Shown: piece by piece, positions 27,801-42,800 of the stretch
Layout: the number at the start of each line of letters is the position of its first letter
How positions within the stretch are numbered: the stretch's first letter is position 1
NCBI GenBank assembly: GCA_002943765.1
Contig: PQWQ01000011.1
Location: 1,240,001-1,304,000 of the forward strand
Reading direction: 5' to 3'
DNA length: 64,000 nt
DNA from: Psoroptes ovis
Lineage: Eukaryota; Arthropoda; Arachnida; Sarcoptiformes; Psoroptidae
Position numbers and translations under genes: made by a program
Notes under the pieces: generated by a model
Told to the model about the DNA's origin: nothing
Database searches by the model: none
What the model saw: only the letters and a program-made list of their open reading frames with translations

Positions 27801-30800
27801 TGTAGAATTGAATGGGATGAGATTCAAACAAACGAAAAAGAAAAGAAGGAAAATATTATTCCTTTGAAATTCTTTCGTTTTTTTTCTTGAAAATTGAATA
27901 AGATCAATTGAATTATTATTATTATTATCATTTTTATTATTATTATCATGATTATCATCATCTAAAATAGGCGAACAACAATGAATGACAATTTGATGTT
28001 TGAATTTTGAATTTATTTTGAAGATAAACGATATGAATGAAAATAGTTGAAAAATCAAAAACACTTCAACACAAACATCAGAAAACTGAAAGATGAATAA
28101 GATTTCTATTATTATGTTGTTCCCAAATAAACTACCATCATTATTATTCATGATTTTAAAGCTTTTCTTTGAGCAGAAAATTTCACAATTGATCCAAGTG
28201 CTAATAATTTTAAAGATTTGAAATTTAAAGATTGAAAAAATTGAATGGATCAGCTAATAATGGTGATAATAAAAAAAGAGATTCACATGCAGATTCTATT
28301 CCTTGTTCACAATTCAAGTAATCACCCTCAAAAAACGAAGAAATAAAGGGTCCATTTGATCATTAAATATGTGGAAGACAAGACATGGAAATAAAAAACT
28401 TTATCATTTAAGATCAATGTCAGGCAATGTTAAACGATGAAGCCAATATTTGATCAAAAATATTTAAAGAAATAGAAAAATTGAAACTCAATTGAAATTG
28501 AAACTCAATTTAAAGTCAATTTTCTTGTTGTTGTCTTGCCTCAATTTCAACTCGATTACAAATTTCAAATTCAATTTGTTGCTTATGATTGCAGAATCGA
28601 AGAGAAAATTACATTTAAAAAAATGAAGAGAAAAATATTTTTCAAAAAATCAAATATCCAAAAGCAATTTTCAGCAGTAAATTATATTTTTTTGAAATGA
28701 AAAAATATTGGATTTTTTATTTCAAATTTTTTTGCTGACGTTCGGTCAAACGGGACAAACATTATCATTGATGAATTGGTCGGTCAATATTGCCGGAGAT
28801 ATTAAAATGAACACGTATTTTTTTCAAGTTTGACGATCCTCGAAAAATTATTGAATAATGAGCGAATCATGTCCGATTGTTCAATGAATGATTAATAATG
28901 AAAACCTATGGCTATATTTGCTTTGGGGAGGTCAATGATAAAAGTTGTATTCACTGCAATACATTTTATAAGGCTGTCCGGAAAGTTTTGGCCGATTTTT
29001 ATGAGCAACTCCATCGAATAAACGGAATGAACTTTTCGGACAGCCTAATAGATTTCAATCAACATTATATTATTATTCATAGCCAAAATAACGATGAAAA
29101 ACTCTAATAAAAATGACCATTTGTTTTATTTAATTTTATTATTTGACATATCAAAAAAAGTTGTCATTGTCAAATGAAGATCATGATGATTATTGTTTTG
29201 AAAGATATTCAAGTGATATCGTTATATTCGTTATCTCGTTTGATTATTATTATCATCACTATCAATATGTAATCAATCGTTTTTCAATTTCAATTCTCAA
29301 TTCATTTGCTCCCATTTTTTGATCAATTCATTGTGATGATAAGTACTCTCAAGTGACCAATTGTTTTCATTTGTGAGAATCATTTTTTTTTATTTTATTT
29401 CGATTTATTTTATTTTTTATTTTTTTTTATCTGGATCTATTGTCACCCGAAACTTTTATGATTCAAGATTCAATATTTGATTTTTTCGCCTTTCGATTAT
29501 TTCGCCGAATGAAAATTATGACAAACACTTGAAATTTGTGAAAGTTATGAGTTGGAGGAGGAGAAAAAACAAAGAAAAATGTTTGATTTTTCTAAACTCT
29601 CAATGTGATTGAATAAGATTGATTGAAGATTGAATAATAAAATAATGATTTCATTTCAAAGAAATACAATTAAATCAGATAAAAAAACAATAATCGAAAA
29701 TAATAAAAAACGAACAAATTAATTACATCTGTGCGCATTATTTCATTATCTGTGAAATTTATATTTAAGGTCGTCCGAAAAGTTTTTGCCGATTTTCTAA
29801 GCGAATGTCTATTGAAAAATCTCTAAGAACTTTTCGGACATCGCAATATTTTATATTTGAATACATCGAAAACGTTTTTGAATATCAGAAACAAAACGAA
29901 GAAAGAGAATTTATTATTCATTTGTTCATTTATTTATTCGTTTATTCATTGGTTCATTCATTCAATTATAATCATGAAATAATAATCATTTTCATAAATG
30001 TTAATTTCCAAATAAATGATGATCATGATCATTGAAAAATCATGTATTTTTTGGAATTTTGTCCCCATTTTTGCATTCAGCAGCAGCAAACAACAATAAT
30101 AATCATAATAATGATGATTATCATACGTGTGTACGTGATCAGAATTTATAGCCTTTCGCAAAAATTTTTACCATTGCTGAATTGCATTGAGTTTAGCATG
30201 AAATGAAATGTAAAATGAAATTATAATTTCATTATCAAACGAACAGAATGTACTGAATGTCGTTTTTTCAGTTGTTTGAAGTTGGGAAAATAATATAAAT
30301 ACACAAAAATATGAAAATCGAAAAATAGAAATTTAGTTTAATCACAATTAAATAACATAAATAACCAAAAGTAAATGGTAACCACCATCATGTAATTTGA
30401 ATGATGATTACTATTAGACTGTCCGAAAAGTTCATTCCGCTTAATCGATAGAGTTGTTCATGAAAATCGGCTAGAACTTTCCAGACAATCTAATACATGA
30501 TAATAATGATGGTATACACATTCATATTATTATTACATATGTTACCAATGCTTGTTTTTTTTTCAGGGTAAACGAATAATATCTTGATTTTGTTTCAATT
30601 GTTAATTATGTTTGTTGTCGTTGTTTTGGTTGTTCAAAGTTAGTGATTATGATTGAAAACAATTAACAAAGAAAAAAAACAATTGTTTCAATTGTTTCAA
30701 TTTGCATACGAATAATTTTAATGATTTTTATTGATTATGATCATAATTTGAGATTTTTAGGCACAATTTTGGAGGTTGTTGTATGCGATTGATAAAATGA

Positions 30801-33800
30801 GTGAGAATAAAATATTAATTGTTGTTTTTTTTTCATTCGAAAAAAAGTTCAATAATGATCATTAAATTAATAATAATTTTTTTTGTCTGTGTCTGTCTTT
30901 GTTTGATTAATTTTTGCATTGAATCATTAAGCTCAACGTGTGATTCAATGCAAATTTTGGCTTTATTTTTTTCAAACTTTTAGTTCCCTTTGAAACATTC
31001 ACGATTTGTTGATTATTATTATTCTAATCATTTGTTTTTGTCTGGCATTGCGCCAATTTTCTAGGAAAATTGATTAGAATTAGACCATTAATTGATAATC
31101 ATCGGTGCTTTACACCTGAATTTTCGTTTTCTTTGTCTCGCATTAATTAATTTGTATTTTTTTAATTTTCTCTATTCCTTCAAAAACACAGGAAAATATA
31201 CAGCATATCCAACCGGTGAACTACATGTTCGTGATGTTGATGAACATGATTCAAGACATACATATCAATGTTCAATTTATGCTAATAATAATAATAATCG
31301 AAATAAATTTTCGAGATTTAATTCAGGTAATTTTTTTTAAAATTTAAAATATGAAAATCTCATATGGAAACCTTTGAAATTGACATAGATTTACATGGTC
31401 ATCATAATCACCAACAACAACAGCAGCCGCATCAACAAGAAAAACCATTGGCTGAAAGTACATTTGCACAGATAATACTTTCAGGTAAATGATTTACTTT
31501 TAAGGAATTTTCCTCTTTAAAAAATAATGTTCACTCGCAAAGATTTACTCAAAAAAAAACTGCCATAAAATTTACTGCTAGCAAATCTCTAAAATTAAAA
31601 TTAAATCAACCAAAATAACGATTTATCAAAGAATATAATAATTCGTGAGAATTTCACTTTGACAATCGTACTAATTCACTCACTCTTACTTTATCATTGA
31701 TCAATTTGAAAATAGATGGTAAATAGAGCAAAATTCCAGATGAAAAGATTCTTATCGAATCAAAATAAGAAGAAAATTGAATGAAATAATATGAATATTC
31801 CAATATTCGTTTATATGAATGCAGATTGTATGCATAAGAATAAGAATAGATTTTCTCATTATTTGATTATTCCTATTATTATTATCATTCTTGCTGAATA
31901 ATCAAATCATTTTGAATTTTCCCTTATTCTTATTCTTTTATTATTATTATTATAAGAAATTATATTTTCTTGCATATACTTGCATATTATATAATAATAA
32001 TAGAAAAATAATAATAATTCTTTTGGAAATGACAAAGATATTACCAACAGTTTTAACCCTTTTTTACTCAAAAATAATAATGATTTCATTGAAAAATTTT
32101 TCACTTTGATCATCGAATTTTGTCGTCATCATCGTCGTTGTCGTTGCATATCTTCATATGCAGCAGTACTGAATTTTCCTTCATTCGTTTCTTCTTAGTG
32201 AAGCATCGATAAATATTCTTCAATGTATTAGGTTGTCCGAAAATTTCATTCCGCTCATTCGATAGAGTTGCTTATGAAAATCGGCCAAAACTTTTCGGAC
32301 AACTTAGAATAAGAAAATGGTCGGATTTTTTCATTTCTCGTTCTCTTTCTTTACTTTTGAATGAAATTCAAGAGAAAATCATTAAGAATTATTATTGAAA
32401 AATTCTCTCTTCTTTGAAGAATTCTTCATTCTTCAGCATTCTGGGTTCTTCAAACATATTAATAAATATTGAATTCAATGCGAGTAAAAAATATGAATTT
32501 TTCCTGTTTTTGCTTTGTTTTTCTTCTATTGGAAAAAAGCAAAATTCCTAAATTTTTTTATTAATTTCATTCTTCAATATTATTAAGCAAACACACACGC
32601 ACAAATAATATCATTCGATTCATCGAATTCAAGATGAATTATTGTTATGATTATTATTATTATTATCATCATCATTTTTTATTTTTTTATTTCTTTGCAA
32701 TTATTAATATGATTTTCAATATTATTAGGTTGTCCGTAAAGTTCTAGCCGATTTGAATGAGCAACTCTATTGATTAAGCGGAATGAACTTTTCGGACAGC
32801 TTAATATTAATATATGATTTGGCCGAAGAATTTTTGAATTTTTTTTTTCTATCTTTTCATCTTGAATTTATTTGTTTGTATTTTTGTCAAAACAATGTAT
32901 AAAATAGAAAACAATGATAGGGAGAAAATATTTTCAATTAAATATTTCATTACAGCCATTCATTTGTTTTATTATGAATTTGAATTTTTTAAGAAATCAA
33001 TTTGTCATAATATTATTGATATTGATAAATTTATATGATTGGAATTTTTGGAAATAAATATGTGAAAAAATGAAAATTTCACAGTGATTTCTCATTTTTT
33101 TTTTCGTCCATAGAAATTTGCTTTTGCTCGAAATTATCGTATTTATGATGATATCATTCATATCGTATTTATTCATGGATTCAAAGTTTGAAATCATTGA
33201 ATAAAATGATATGGACATTTTCATAAATCGGAATTTCTCCATCTTATTTTCATTAATCGATCACTTGTTATTATTATTTAATGGAATTTTCATCCAGATT
33301 CCATTTTTACTTAGCCATATAATACATCATTCTTGAAAAATCCTGTAATACAAACAGGATATATGATTATTTGTTTCTTAGTTTTTTTTATAATGGAATA
33401 AGCATCGGAAAAAGAATCATGGATCCAAAATCGATGGATATTTTCATCCATTTTCTTTTACTATTTAGTTTATTATTACGTTTGTCATTCGATAGTATTT
33501 GATTTCCTGTTTTCATTATTTCTTAGATTTTTGTAATAAAAAACTTGTACAAATCACCAGAAAAAGAAGAAAGAAATAAATATGAATATGTTTCCGATAT
33601 AAATATTGATTTTACCATTAATAGTCGATGGAAGAATAATATAAATATAAATATCTTTATTATTTGTGAATGTTTTTTGAATCAATGTTTTCAAAAATAT
33701 TTTAGATGGTTGATGGTTTTTACTTTTGGTAGTAGTTGAATATACTAATTTATTATTATGATTATTGCTGTTGGTATTATTAGTCTTATAATTATAATTA

Positions 33801-36800
33801 TTGTATCATTACATAATATTATTATTGATGATAATAAGTAAAATAGTTTGAAATAAATGAAAATTATAATGGAGTGAAGACAAAACTTGGTTAATTTATT
33901 TTTACTTTGATGTTTTTTTTCTTTGAAAAAATAAAAATTTATTAGGTGGTGAAAAGGATATATTTCCGCCTAGAATCATTCATCGATTAAATGAAATCGA
34001 TGTTGATGATGGACAATTAGAACCATTATTAATACCATGTGCTGCACATTCACAACCATTATCAACATATAGATGGTATTGGATTCCATTTGGTATACAT
34101 TTTGATTGGGAAACGGAAATCGCATCATTGTTATTATCTCAACAACAACAGCAAAAATCTTCAACAACATCATCGATCAATTCATTTGCAATGCCTATTC
34201 CAAATGTGCAACAATCTAATGATCATCAATCCACCATATCTCAATCTGTTGGTGGTCAAAATGTTGATACAAAAAGTAAAGAATATCGTCGACAACAAAT
34301 AATTTTAAGTCGTCTACGATCGATGGGTAGTACATTATTGATTCCTGGACCAATCACACATTCAAATGCTGGTCATTATGTTGCGATCGTTGCCAATACA
34401 GTTGGTTATGATCGATGTATAACCACTGTTAATGTTCGTTCATCGCTTACAGTGCAAATAGACCCAATACCTATTGAAAATATTCAAAAAACAGCAACGA
34501 AAAAATCCTCGTCGATACATAGTCAACAGCAGGAATCCACCAACAGCCAAAAACAACCACGAATTATTCGTGGAATTCGTGGTGAAATGATTCGTTTACG
34601 ATGTACTGTACATGGATTTCCATTATCCGATGTATATTGGTTGCACAACACACAAGTTATTCTATTCAATTCCGGCCAAAATTTACGAATAAAAGGAAAT
34701 GAACAACAACTACAACAACAACATCAGCTACAAAAAATACAACCAGCTATAAATTATCATTATCATTATGGTGTTGTTGATTTAGATTCATATTCATTAT
34801 CATCATCATCATTACCATCATCATTATCTGGTTATTATCCAGGATCATCATCATCATCATCATCAGCAGCATCAACAACAACAACATCCACAGGATCTAC
34901 TACAGGAAATTCACGTAACCGAATCAAAATAAATAATAATTTAAATCATTTACAAACATTTTTAAATGATAATATAATGGATAAAACAACAATGTTTATA
35001 AATAATAATCAAAATCAAAATAATAATAACAATAATCGTAACGATATATCAGCAATACAACATTTAGATTTAATATTAGATGATCATAGTAAATCTGGAA
35101 TGTATCAATGTTTTGCTCGTAATCGTTTCGAAACGATACAATCAACAATACAAATTCAAGTTGTCGGTAAGTTATTTATTTTTATATTAATATTATTTTC
35201 ATATTTTTATTTCGGATGAAAAACGAACATAAATACCATATTAAATATATGAACAAATATAATATTGAATATTATATTGAAAAAACCAATTCAAAAGTGA
35301 ATAACCCAGACGAAAGGTTAACATTATTATTATACAGTCATAAATTGATTATGTTTGGCCCGAATGGAGAAAAATAAAAATAAATAAATAAATTTTTGCC
35401 TGAATAATCATATGAAAAGATATTAAATGAATACAGAGAGAATGAGAAGGGCCATCATAGAAATCGAGATATCGAAAAGTAAAAATGAAATTTGTGAATC
35501 ATTTACTCTTCATAAATTGGGCACTGTTTTGAGAATATTTAGAGAAATATTCATATTCATATTTATTACATCAAGATGGTTGAATGATTATTGAAAAATA
35601 TTTGATTTTATTTATATTTTCTTATTCATACATATGAATTTGGTCCAAAATTCATTCATGTTTATTATTATTTTGATTTTCGTACCAACGACGAAATTAT
35701 AAAGAAAAGTTTCATACGAAACCTTCTTCGTACGATCAAAGTGCATTTTTTCCCATTTCTTTTCACTTGAAAATCAATTGATTATTTGTGAGCCAACCAA
35801 AACAGGCAGCCAGCCGCTGCTGCCGCATTCAACAATATGTTATGAGATCGAAATAAATTTTTGTTCATCGAAAAAGGAGAAAATAAAATCAAATTTCGCT
35901 TCATTTGTTCACTCGAATTTCAATGAAATTTTTTTTATCGAAGAGAATAAAGTAAAATGAAATGAAATTCTTTGGTGAAAAATAAAAGAATTTCTTGAAT
36001 TTCTCAAATTTCAATTTTTTCTAAAATTCAAAATTCAATCTTATTCTTTTTGAATTCAATTTCTTAAAGAAAAAACAAATTCACTTTGAATTTACATTGA
36101 AAAAAATAAAAGATGGTCATCATTATCATCGTTCCATCATTGAAACTAAAAGAAAGAGATTGATAAAAGATGGATAAAAGAAAAGAATTTAAATTGAATT
36201 GAATCAAATTCAAATATATTTTATTTCATTTATTTTACATTTATTTTTTCAGATTTTTTCTTCTTCAAAGATTTCTTATTCTTCGATAATGTTTGTTCAC
36301 TCACTCACATTTAATACCTTTAGGGTTTTAACATTTTCCAATTTTTCAAATTTCTATTATTTTTTATTATTTTCTTCAACTTTGATCGAAGAATTATTTA
36401 ACGAAAAAAATGAAAGTAAATTATTACTTAAAACCTTTTCAGAATTCAGTTTTTCGTCAATTCATTTGACAATATTGCACTGGAATTGTTTGATTCTTAT
36501 TTATTTGTTTGAGAAAAAGTGAAAATAAGAGAATAAATTCAAGGATAGAATTCAATTCAATTCAGTTCAATAGAATCCAATTGAATAAAATTGAATGGAA
36601 AAACAGATTTGAAAAAATTTTCATTTTTCAATTTAAATTTTTTTTTATTTATTGAACAGAACCTCGCACATATTAAAAGTCGTAAATTTTCACATAAGAA
36701 TTTCACAAAAGAAAAGAATTTTCCATAATAATAATAATAAATAAATACAGAATTTATATTTTTGAAAAAGAATGGGATGAAATATTTGAATTTGAATACA

Positions 36801-39800
36801 TGGAAAATTGGATTGAATTTCGATTTTTATTTTTTATTTTTATTTTTTTTTTTGTCAAAAATGAAATGAAATGTCTGAAATTCTAAAGATATCAAGTGAG
36901 AATAATAATCATATAATCATCATCATCATCATTGAATTCAATGAATGTCAAATTTTCCATTTTCATGTCTTGAAATAAGTGAAATTCTTTGACGGAATTT
37001 CAAATTCTCATTTCTGATGATTTTCATTGATTTCGAAAAATCATTTGGAACAATAAAGCTTTATCATCATTGATCGATCAATGATGTTTGAACATTCAAA
37101 TGATGATGTGATCAAATATGGAATAAATAAATGTAATAAAAGAAAAGAAATTGAATAAATTGAAATCAAAATGAAATGAAAAAAAATTCAATGGAAATTG
37201 TCCATTGAAAAATAAATCAGACCAAATATAATAGAATTGGAATTGATATCAGATAGATTGATGTGTGTGTATTGTATTATGGTCATCTTTTGCTGTCATT
37301 CTGATCGCTATCATTTTTCAATGATAATAAAAATGACCGGTGATTGAAAAAAAAAATTCAAAGACAGAATCGCATTAATTCAAATTCAATCGTGATTTTT
37401 TAAATTGAATATATTTGAATAAATTTACGCTCAATCATTTTGGGCATCATTGGCGCTTCATTTTCATTTCAAATATCAGAGAAAAGGAATGAATGAAATG
37501 AAATAAATTCAAATACACAAATAAATTTGGATTAATTATCCGTGAAATGAAGAATTTTTTGGCGCTCGCTCAAATTCACATGAAATCATTTGATTACAAT
37601 GAAGAATTTGAAAAAATTTAAAATTTTCAAATGCGTACATACCTCTCCTTTGGAAAAAAAAGGGTTCAAGCAGCATTTTTACCCTTTATTTTTTCCCTTC
37701 ATTGCACAAATGATAGCGGTTCAAATACATTTAATGCTGTTAAGTTAAATTCGATTGCTTTGCCAGTCAATCTTAGTTATCATCAATTTTCTAAGGATTT
37801 TTACTTTTTTTTAAATTTTTCAACTTTTCACTTTTCGCAAAACTATTTGTGTTATAATTGTGTGAATAGTTATAATCAACTAGAGTGATTTGATCTCTTA
37901 ATGGATCTTTTATTTGATTCGTATTTTAATAACTTTAATAATCACAATGATAATGATGACACTGATGATGATGATGATGGAACGAAGAAAGAATTCAATA
38001 AAATTAATCCGATTATCGATTCAGTCCCCTCATTATTTTACTAATTCCAATCTTTTTTTCAAAATATCAATCATGATATATTTAGATCAATCGCCATCTA
38101 TCATTGAACATTTCAATGAACTAACCATTCAATCAGGCGAAAGTTTTTCATTGCATTGTATTTCAAGTGGTTCACCACTGGCACAAATTGAATGGACATT
38201 AGATCGTATGCCAATATCATCAACATCATCTCGGTTTCGTTTCGGTGATTATGTAATTAAAGATTATAATAATCATTATGCAACATCATCATCATCATCA
38301 ACAACATTTTCATCGATTGGATTATTCAATTCGTTATTAGTTAGCCATCTCAATGTAACAGGAAGCCGTGTTGAAGATGGCGGTGTTTACCGATGTACGG
38401 CAAAAAATTTAGCCGGTTCAACTTACTATGAAGCTCGAATAAACATTGTAGGCAAAGGTTCAGCCAAAGTTCATACACCAAATTTGACTGTGCTGTCTGG
38501 TTCTGATGTTAATATTAATTGTCCATATTATGGCTATCCAATTAAAATGATTAGTTGGTTTGGAAAAGGTATGTCTGATTATCAAATTCCTCAATGGAAT
38601 TCATTAAGTCATCATTATCATTTTCATTATTATTATTATTATCAATTTCAAATGTTGAAAAAAAAATTATAGATGGATCACAACGAAAATTACCGACAAA
38701 CGGTAGACAACATATATCATCTAATGGTACATTACATATTAGGTATAAATGATTATTATCATTATATATTATCACAATTATTTAAACTAAAATTTTTGAA
38801 TTAATTATTTTTAATGTTTAAAACGTTTTTCATGAATTATGTTCTCTGTTTTTTTTTTCGTTATCATTTTAATCTTCATTATTATTATCTCCGGCATATC
38901 TGATATCATTATTAATATCGATAATTATCATTATTAAATATTGAAATATTAGTAAAATAAACAAAAAAGAAGATGAAGGAACATATGAATGTGAAATATT
39001 ATTTGATAATAATAATAATGGTAATGATGATAAAGATTCAACTTCACGAACTAAAATTCATTTAAATGTCATTAGTAAGTTGTTTTTTTTTTTTTTTTGG
39101 TTCGATATTCTGTCATAATTATATTTATATTTCATTTTAGATGGACCACGTATCGATAATTTTACGTTTGCACAAAACCTTGAAGAAGGAATGCGTAGTG
39201 TAATAGTTTGTGCTGTAATATCTGGTGATCCACCTATTCGAATTCATTGGCTAAAAGATGGTCAACCATTAACCAGTGATGGTGATCGAAAAATCGAAAT
39301 GGTCAATGAATTTACATCAAGTATAACATTCACTGCATTGAAACGACGTCACGTTGGTCGATATACGTGCATTGCATCTAATCTAGTTGCAAGTGATCGT
39401 CATTATGCTGATCTTCGTGTTAATGGTATTTTTTTATTAAATTAAATAAATAAATGTATTTGAAATTTGATGACTGATTAAACACTCATCATAATTATTG
39501 TTTAGTTGCGCCAATATGGCTTTTTGAACCTGAAGACATAATAGCGATTTCAGGACAAATGTTAGTCATAAATTGTCAAGCTGAAGGCATTCCAGAACCA
39601 CAAGTTCGATGGAAAATTGAAGCAAATGATTTGTTGTCGACTAATAACAATAAAAATAATAATAATATTAATAAGAATAATGGCAAAAAGTTACAATCTA
39701 AATCAATTTCAGAAAGTTCGAATACGAATACTGATTCAAATTCTTTTCATGCTGTGATCAGTAATCCTCATATGCAAATTTTAGAAAATGGATCATTGAT

Positions 39801-42800
39801 CATTAAAGAAGTTAATCGTGATGATAATAGACGATATATGTGTAGCGCATTTAATGGTGTTGGCAGCGGAATCAGCACCATTATCAAACTTTCTGTTCAT
39901 TGTAAGTTTTTTAATGTATTTTTATCCAAATCCATAATTTTTTAACGTCTTTTTCTGTTACAAATTTATTCAAAAAAAAGTTCCGCCACAATTTTTGTTC
40001 GGGCATAGAGAAAATAAACAAGTTAAACTTGGCGAAATGATCACATTAAATTGCTTAGTGAAACTAGAATATATTGATGATGTTCAAGCGATGAAATTCG
40101 CAAATATTTCTAATGCAAACATTGATGAGCTTATAAATATGCGCTGGTTCAAAGATATTAGTTCAACACCGATCATAAATTCATCACAATCTAAAATTTC
40201 AATGAGTGATTCGTTTTATGATCGTTACCATACGACACAAACATTCGAAGTTAATCAAGATGGACTAACAGGGTCAACAGCATTAAATCTTACTAATCAA
40301 GCTGATATATTTTCATTAAATCAAAAACAAATCAATCCATCATCGTCAAGATATTATGCAACAAAATTAACAATACGCCATGCTGAACGTAGTGATACAG
40401 GTGTTTATATTTGTACAGCACAAAATCATTTTGGTTTCATTCGTAAGAATTTCACGATAACAGTTTTGGAGCCACCTGATATACCAGAGGATATTCGTGC
40501 TGATGAAATATCTAGCCAATCAATAAAATTGACTTGGCCAGTGCCATTCGATGGAAATTCACCAATAAATGAATATATGATTGCTTATCGTACTGTTTCT
40601 GGATCCATATCAAACACTGTTACTTTGGCTCCATATGCTGCATATTTGACATCATCAACATTAGCTTCGAATATAAATCCACATAAAAAATTCATTTCAT
40701 TTCAATTAGGTGATCTGATTCCTGCCACAGCATATGTGATACAAATCAAAGCTAAAAATTCTATCGGATTTAGCTCATTTAGTGATAGTATTACTGTCAA
40801 AACTTCTGAAGAACGTAAGAATTTGAATTTAGAATAAGAATTGTAAATTTCAATTTCTTATCAATTTTATAGCTCCTAATGATGTACCTACTGAAATAAC
40901 CATTTTACCGCTCAACACAAGGAGTTTGAAAATTTCATGGAGACCTTTACGAAAGCCGCAAACACATGGCACGAGTAAATCACAAAATATTTATATTCCA
41001 CCCATAACCGGTTACTATATCGGGTACCGACCACACATAGATAATATGGACAAAGATCATCAAAATCAATTGAATGAATTTGTATTCAAAACAATCAAAT
41101 CTGGTATCGATTCAACATCCAGTGAAACAGATGAGAGCTTCATTTTGAGTAATTTAAAACGAGGGACACGTTATGATATAAAGTTAGTGAAATTTCGGTA
41201 TGAAATAATTAATTAATTTTATTTCTATTTCAGAATCCAAGCCTTTAATTCGGCTGGTGCTGGTCCATCTAGTTCTGAATATCAAGGAAAAACATTGGAT
41301 TATGATGTTCCATCAGCACCGCGAATTCGAGCATTAAAATCAAATCTAAGTTCAATCGAATTAATGTGGTCAGTACAAGGTGAAGAGCCAATCACTGGAT
41401 TCGTTATATCTTACAAACCGGCAGCACAATCAGAAGTGAAAAATTCAATTGAAAAAATTAGCACAACGACTGATGATCATATGAACGACTGGAAAACAGT
41501 GAAAATTGAATTAGAATCATCAATCGATGCAAATTCGATTGATGACAGTAAAAACAATATATTTGCTCATTCTGACAAAGTTCCTATTGTATCAACTTTT
41601 CAACGTAGAACCCATGTTCTAGGATCCCTTCGTTGCGGTACTAAATATTTCATTTATGTGAATGCATATAATGGTGCTGGACAAGGTGATCCCAGTGAGG
41701 TGATTCTTGCAAGAACTGAAGGCAATGTACCAGCACCGCCAGAATCTGTTCAAGATTTTGTTCAACCAAACATTTCAGATGCTCGAATCAATTTAAGTAG
41801 ATGGAAACGCCTAGGCTGTTCGATTGAAAAATTTGACATAGATTTTCGAGTATTCGGAGATATAACAAGCAATCGAAGAATGACAGTTTCACCCATCAAT
41901 ACGGAGCAATCAATTTCGACAGATACCGAAGCGAACACAAACGGCAATATTACTTCTGAAATGATCATAGAACTCACAAATTTATTACCTGGTTCATGGT
42001 ACGAATTATTGATAAAAGCGACCACCGAAGCTGGCAGTGTACAGCGTGAATACATTTTTTCTACACTAAAATTAGATGGTTCTACGATTGCTCCATTAAC
42101 TTTGAAAGCAATTGAAGAATTTCATGGCAGAACAACAAATGGTCAACAACAAGGACGACAAGGTTCATCATCGACTCGTTCACAATTTTTCAATAATACA
42201 TTTAGAACCTCAATGTTTGCTCAACTGCATTACATTGTTCCCGTATCATGCACTTTGGTTATTTTATTTCTTGTATTTATTGTAGTTTGTGCCATTCAAA
42301 CAAACAGGCAAAATTTTTTACTATTCTCATTGGTGGCAAATTCAAGACAACGTCATCACAAAGTAGCATCTGGTTCAAAATTAGGTGGTCAATATTCGAA
42401 TAATGAAGACCAAGGAACCGATCAACTTGGAAGTTGTATCGATTCGAATGATGGCAGTGTTATCGGTTGCACCAACGGTACATCTGTAGATCATATTTAT
42501 GGTTCTAATCCTGGCGTTGTAGCCAATGGAAATGTATCTAAAATGCCATGTTCATCATCGATAGATGAGCTATTGGATGGAGCTGGTAAATCGACATCTC
42601 ACTATAATATACGCAATGATTCATGTCATTCAATAGGATTAGGAGTGAATGTATCGAATATTTGTGATCATCAAAGACAAAAAGTTGTTGATATTAAACA
42701 AAAACAGTCACAATTTCCCCTATATTCTCTTCCAGTTGCATACGCGACATCATCAGTTCAATTTCAAAATTCAAAAAATGATGAAAGTACAAATTCTGCA

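Larger units (their letters stand above)
8159..31191 (+). other. 23-kb Dscam-like intron with GC donor
   Basis: The intron is bounded by GCAAGT at 8159 and ACAG at 31188-31191. Phase 1 matches on both sides, and the join rebuilds the Ig2 motif across it. It contains the antisense LTR retroelement (13146-20310), mariner-like copies at 10091, 28969, 29766 and 30415, and TG microsatellites near 12233, 24839 and 25255. I found no alternative Ig2 half-exons or other supportable genes in it; the remaining open frames are repetitive and short. Confidence 0.7.
31485..33945 (+). other. Dscam-like intron
   Basis: This 2.46-kb intron starts at GTAAAT and ends at TTAG. It contains two mariner-like copies (32229 and 32726) and AT-rich simple sequence. 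I see no gene in it. Confidence 0.7.

Noticed and set aside
36199..36522. 107-codon plus-strand open frame in the Ig4-Ig5 intron
   Set aside because: Phe/Leu-rich composition expected from AT-rich DNA and no recognisable motif.
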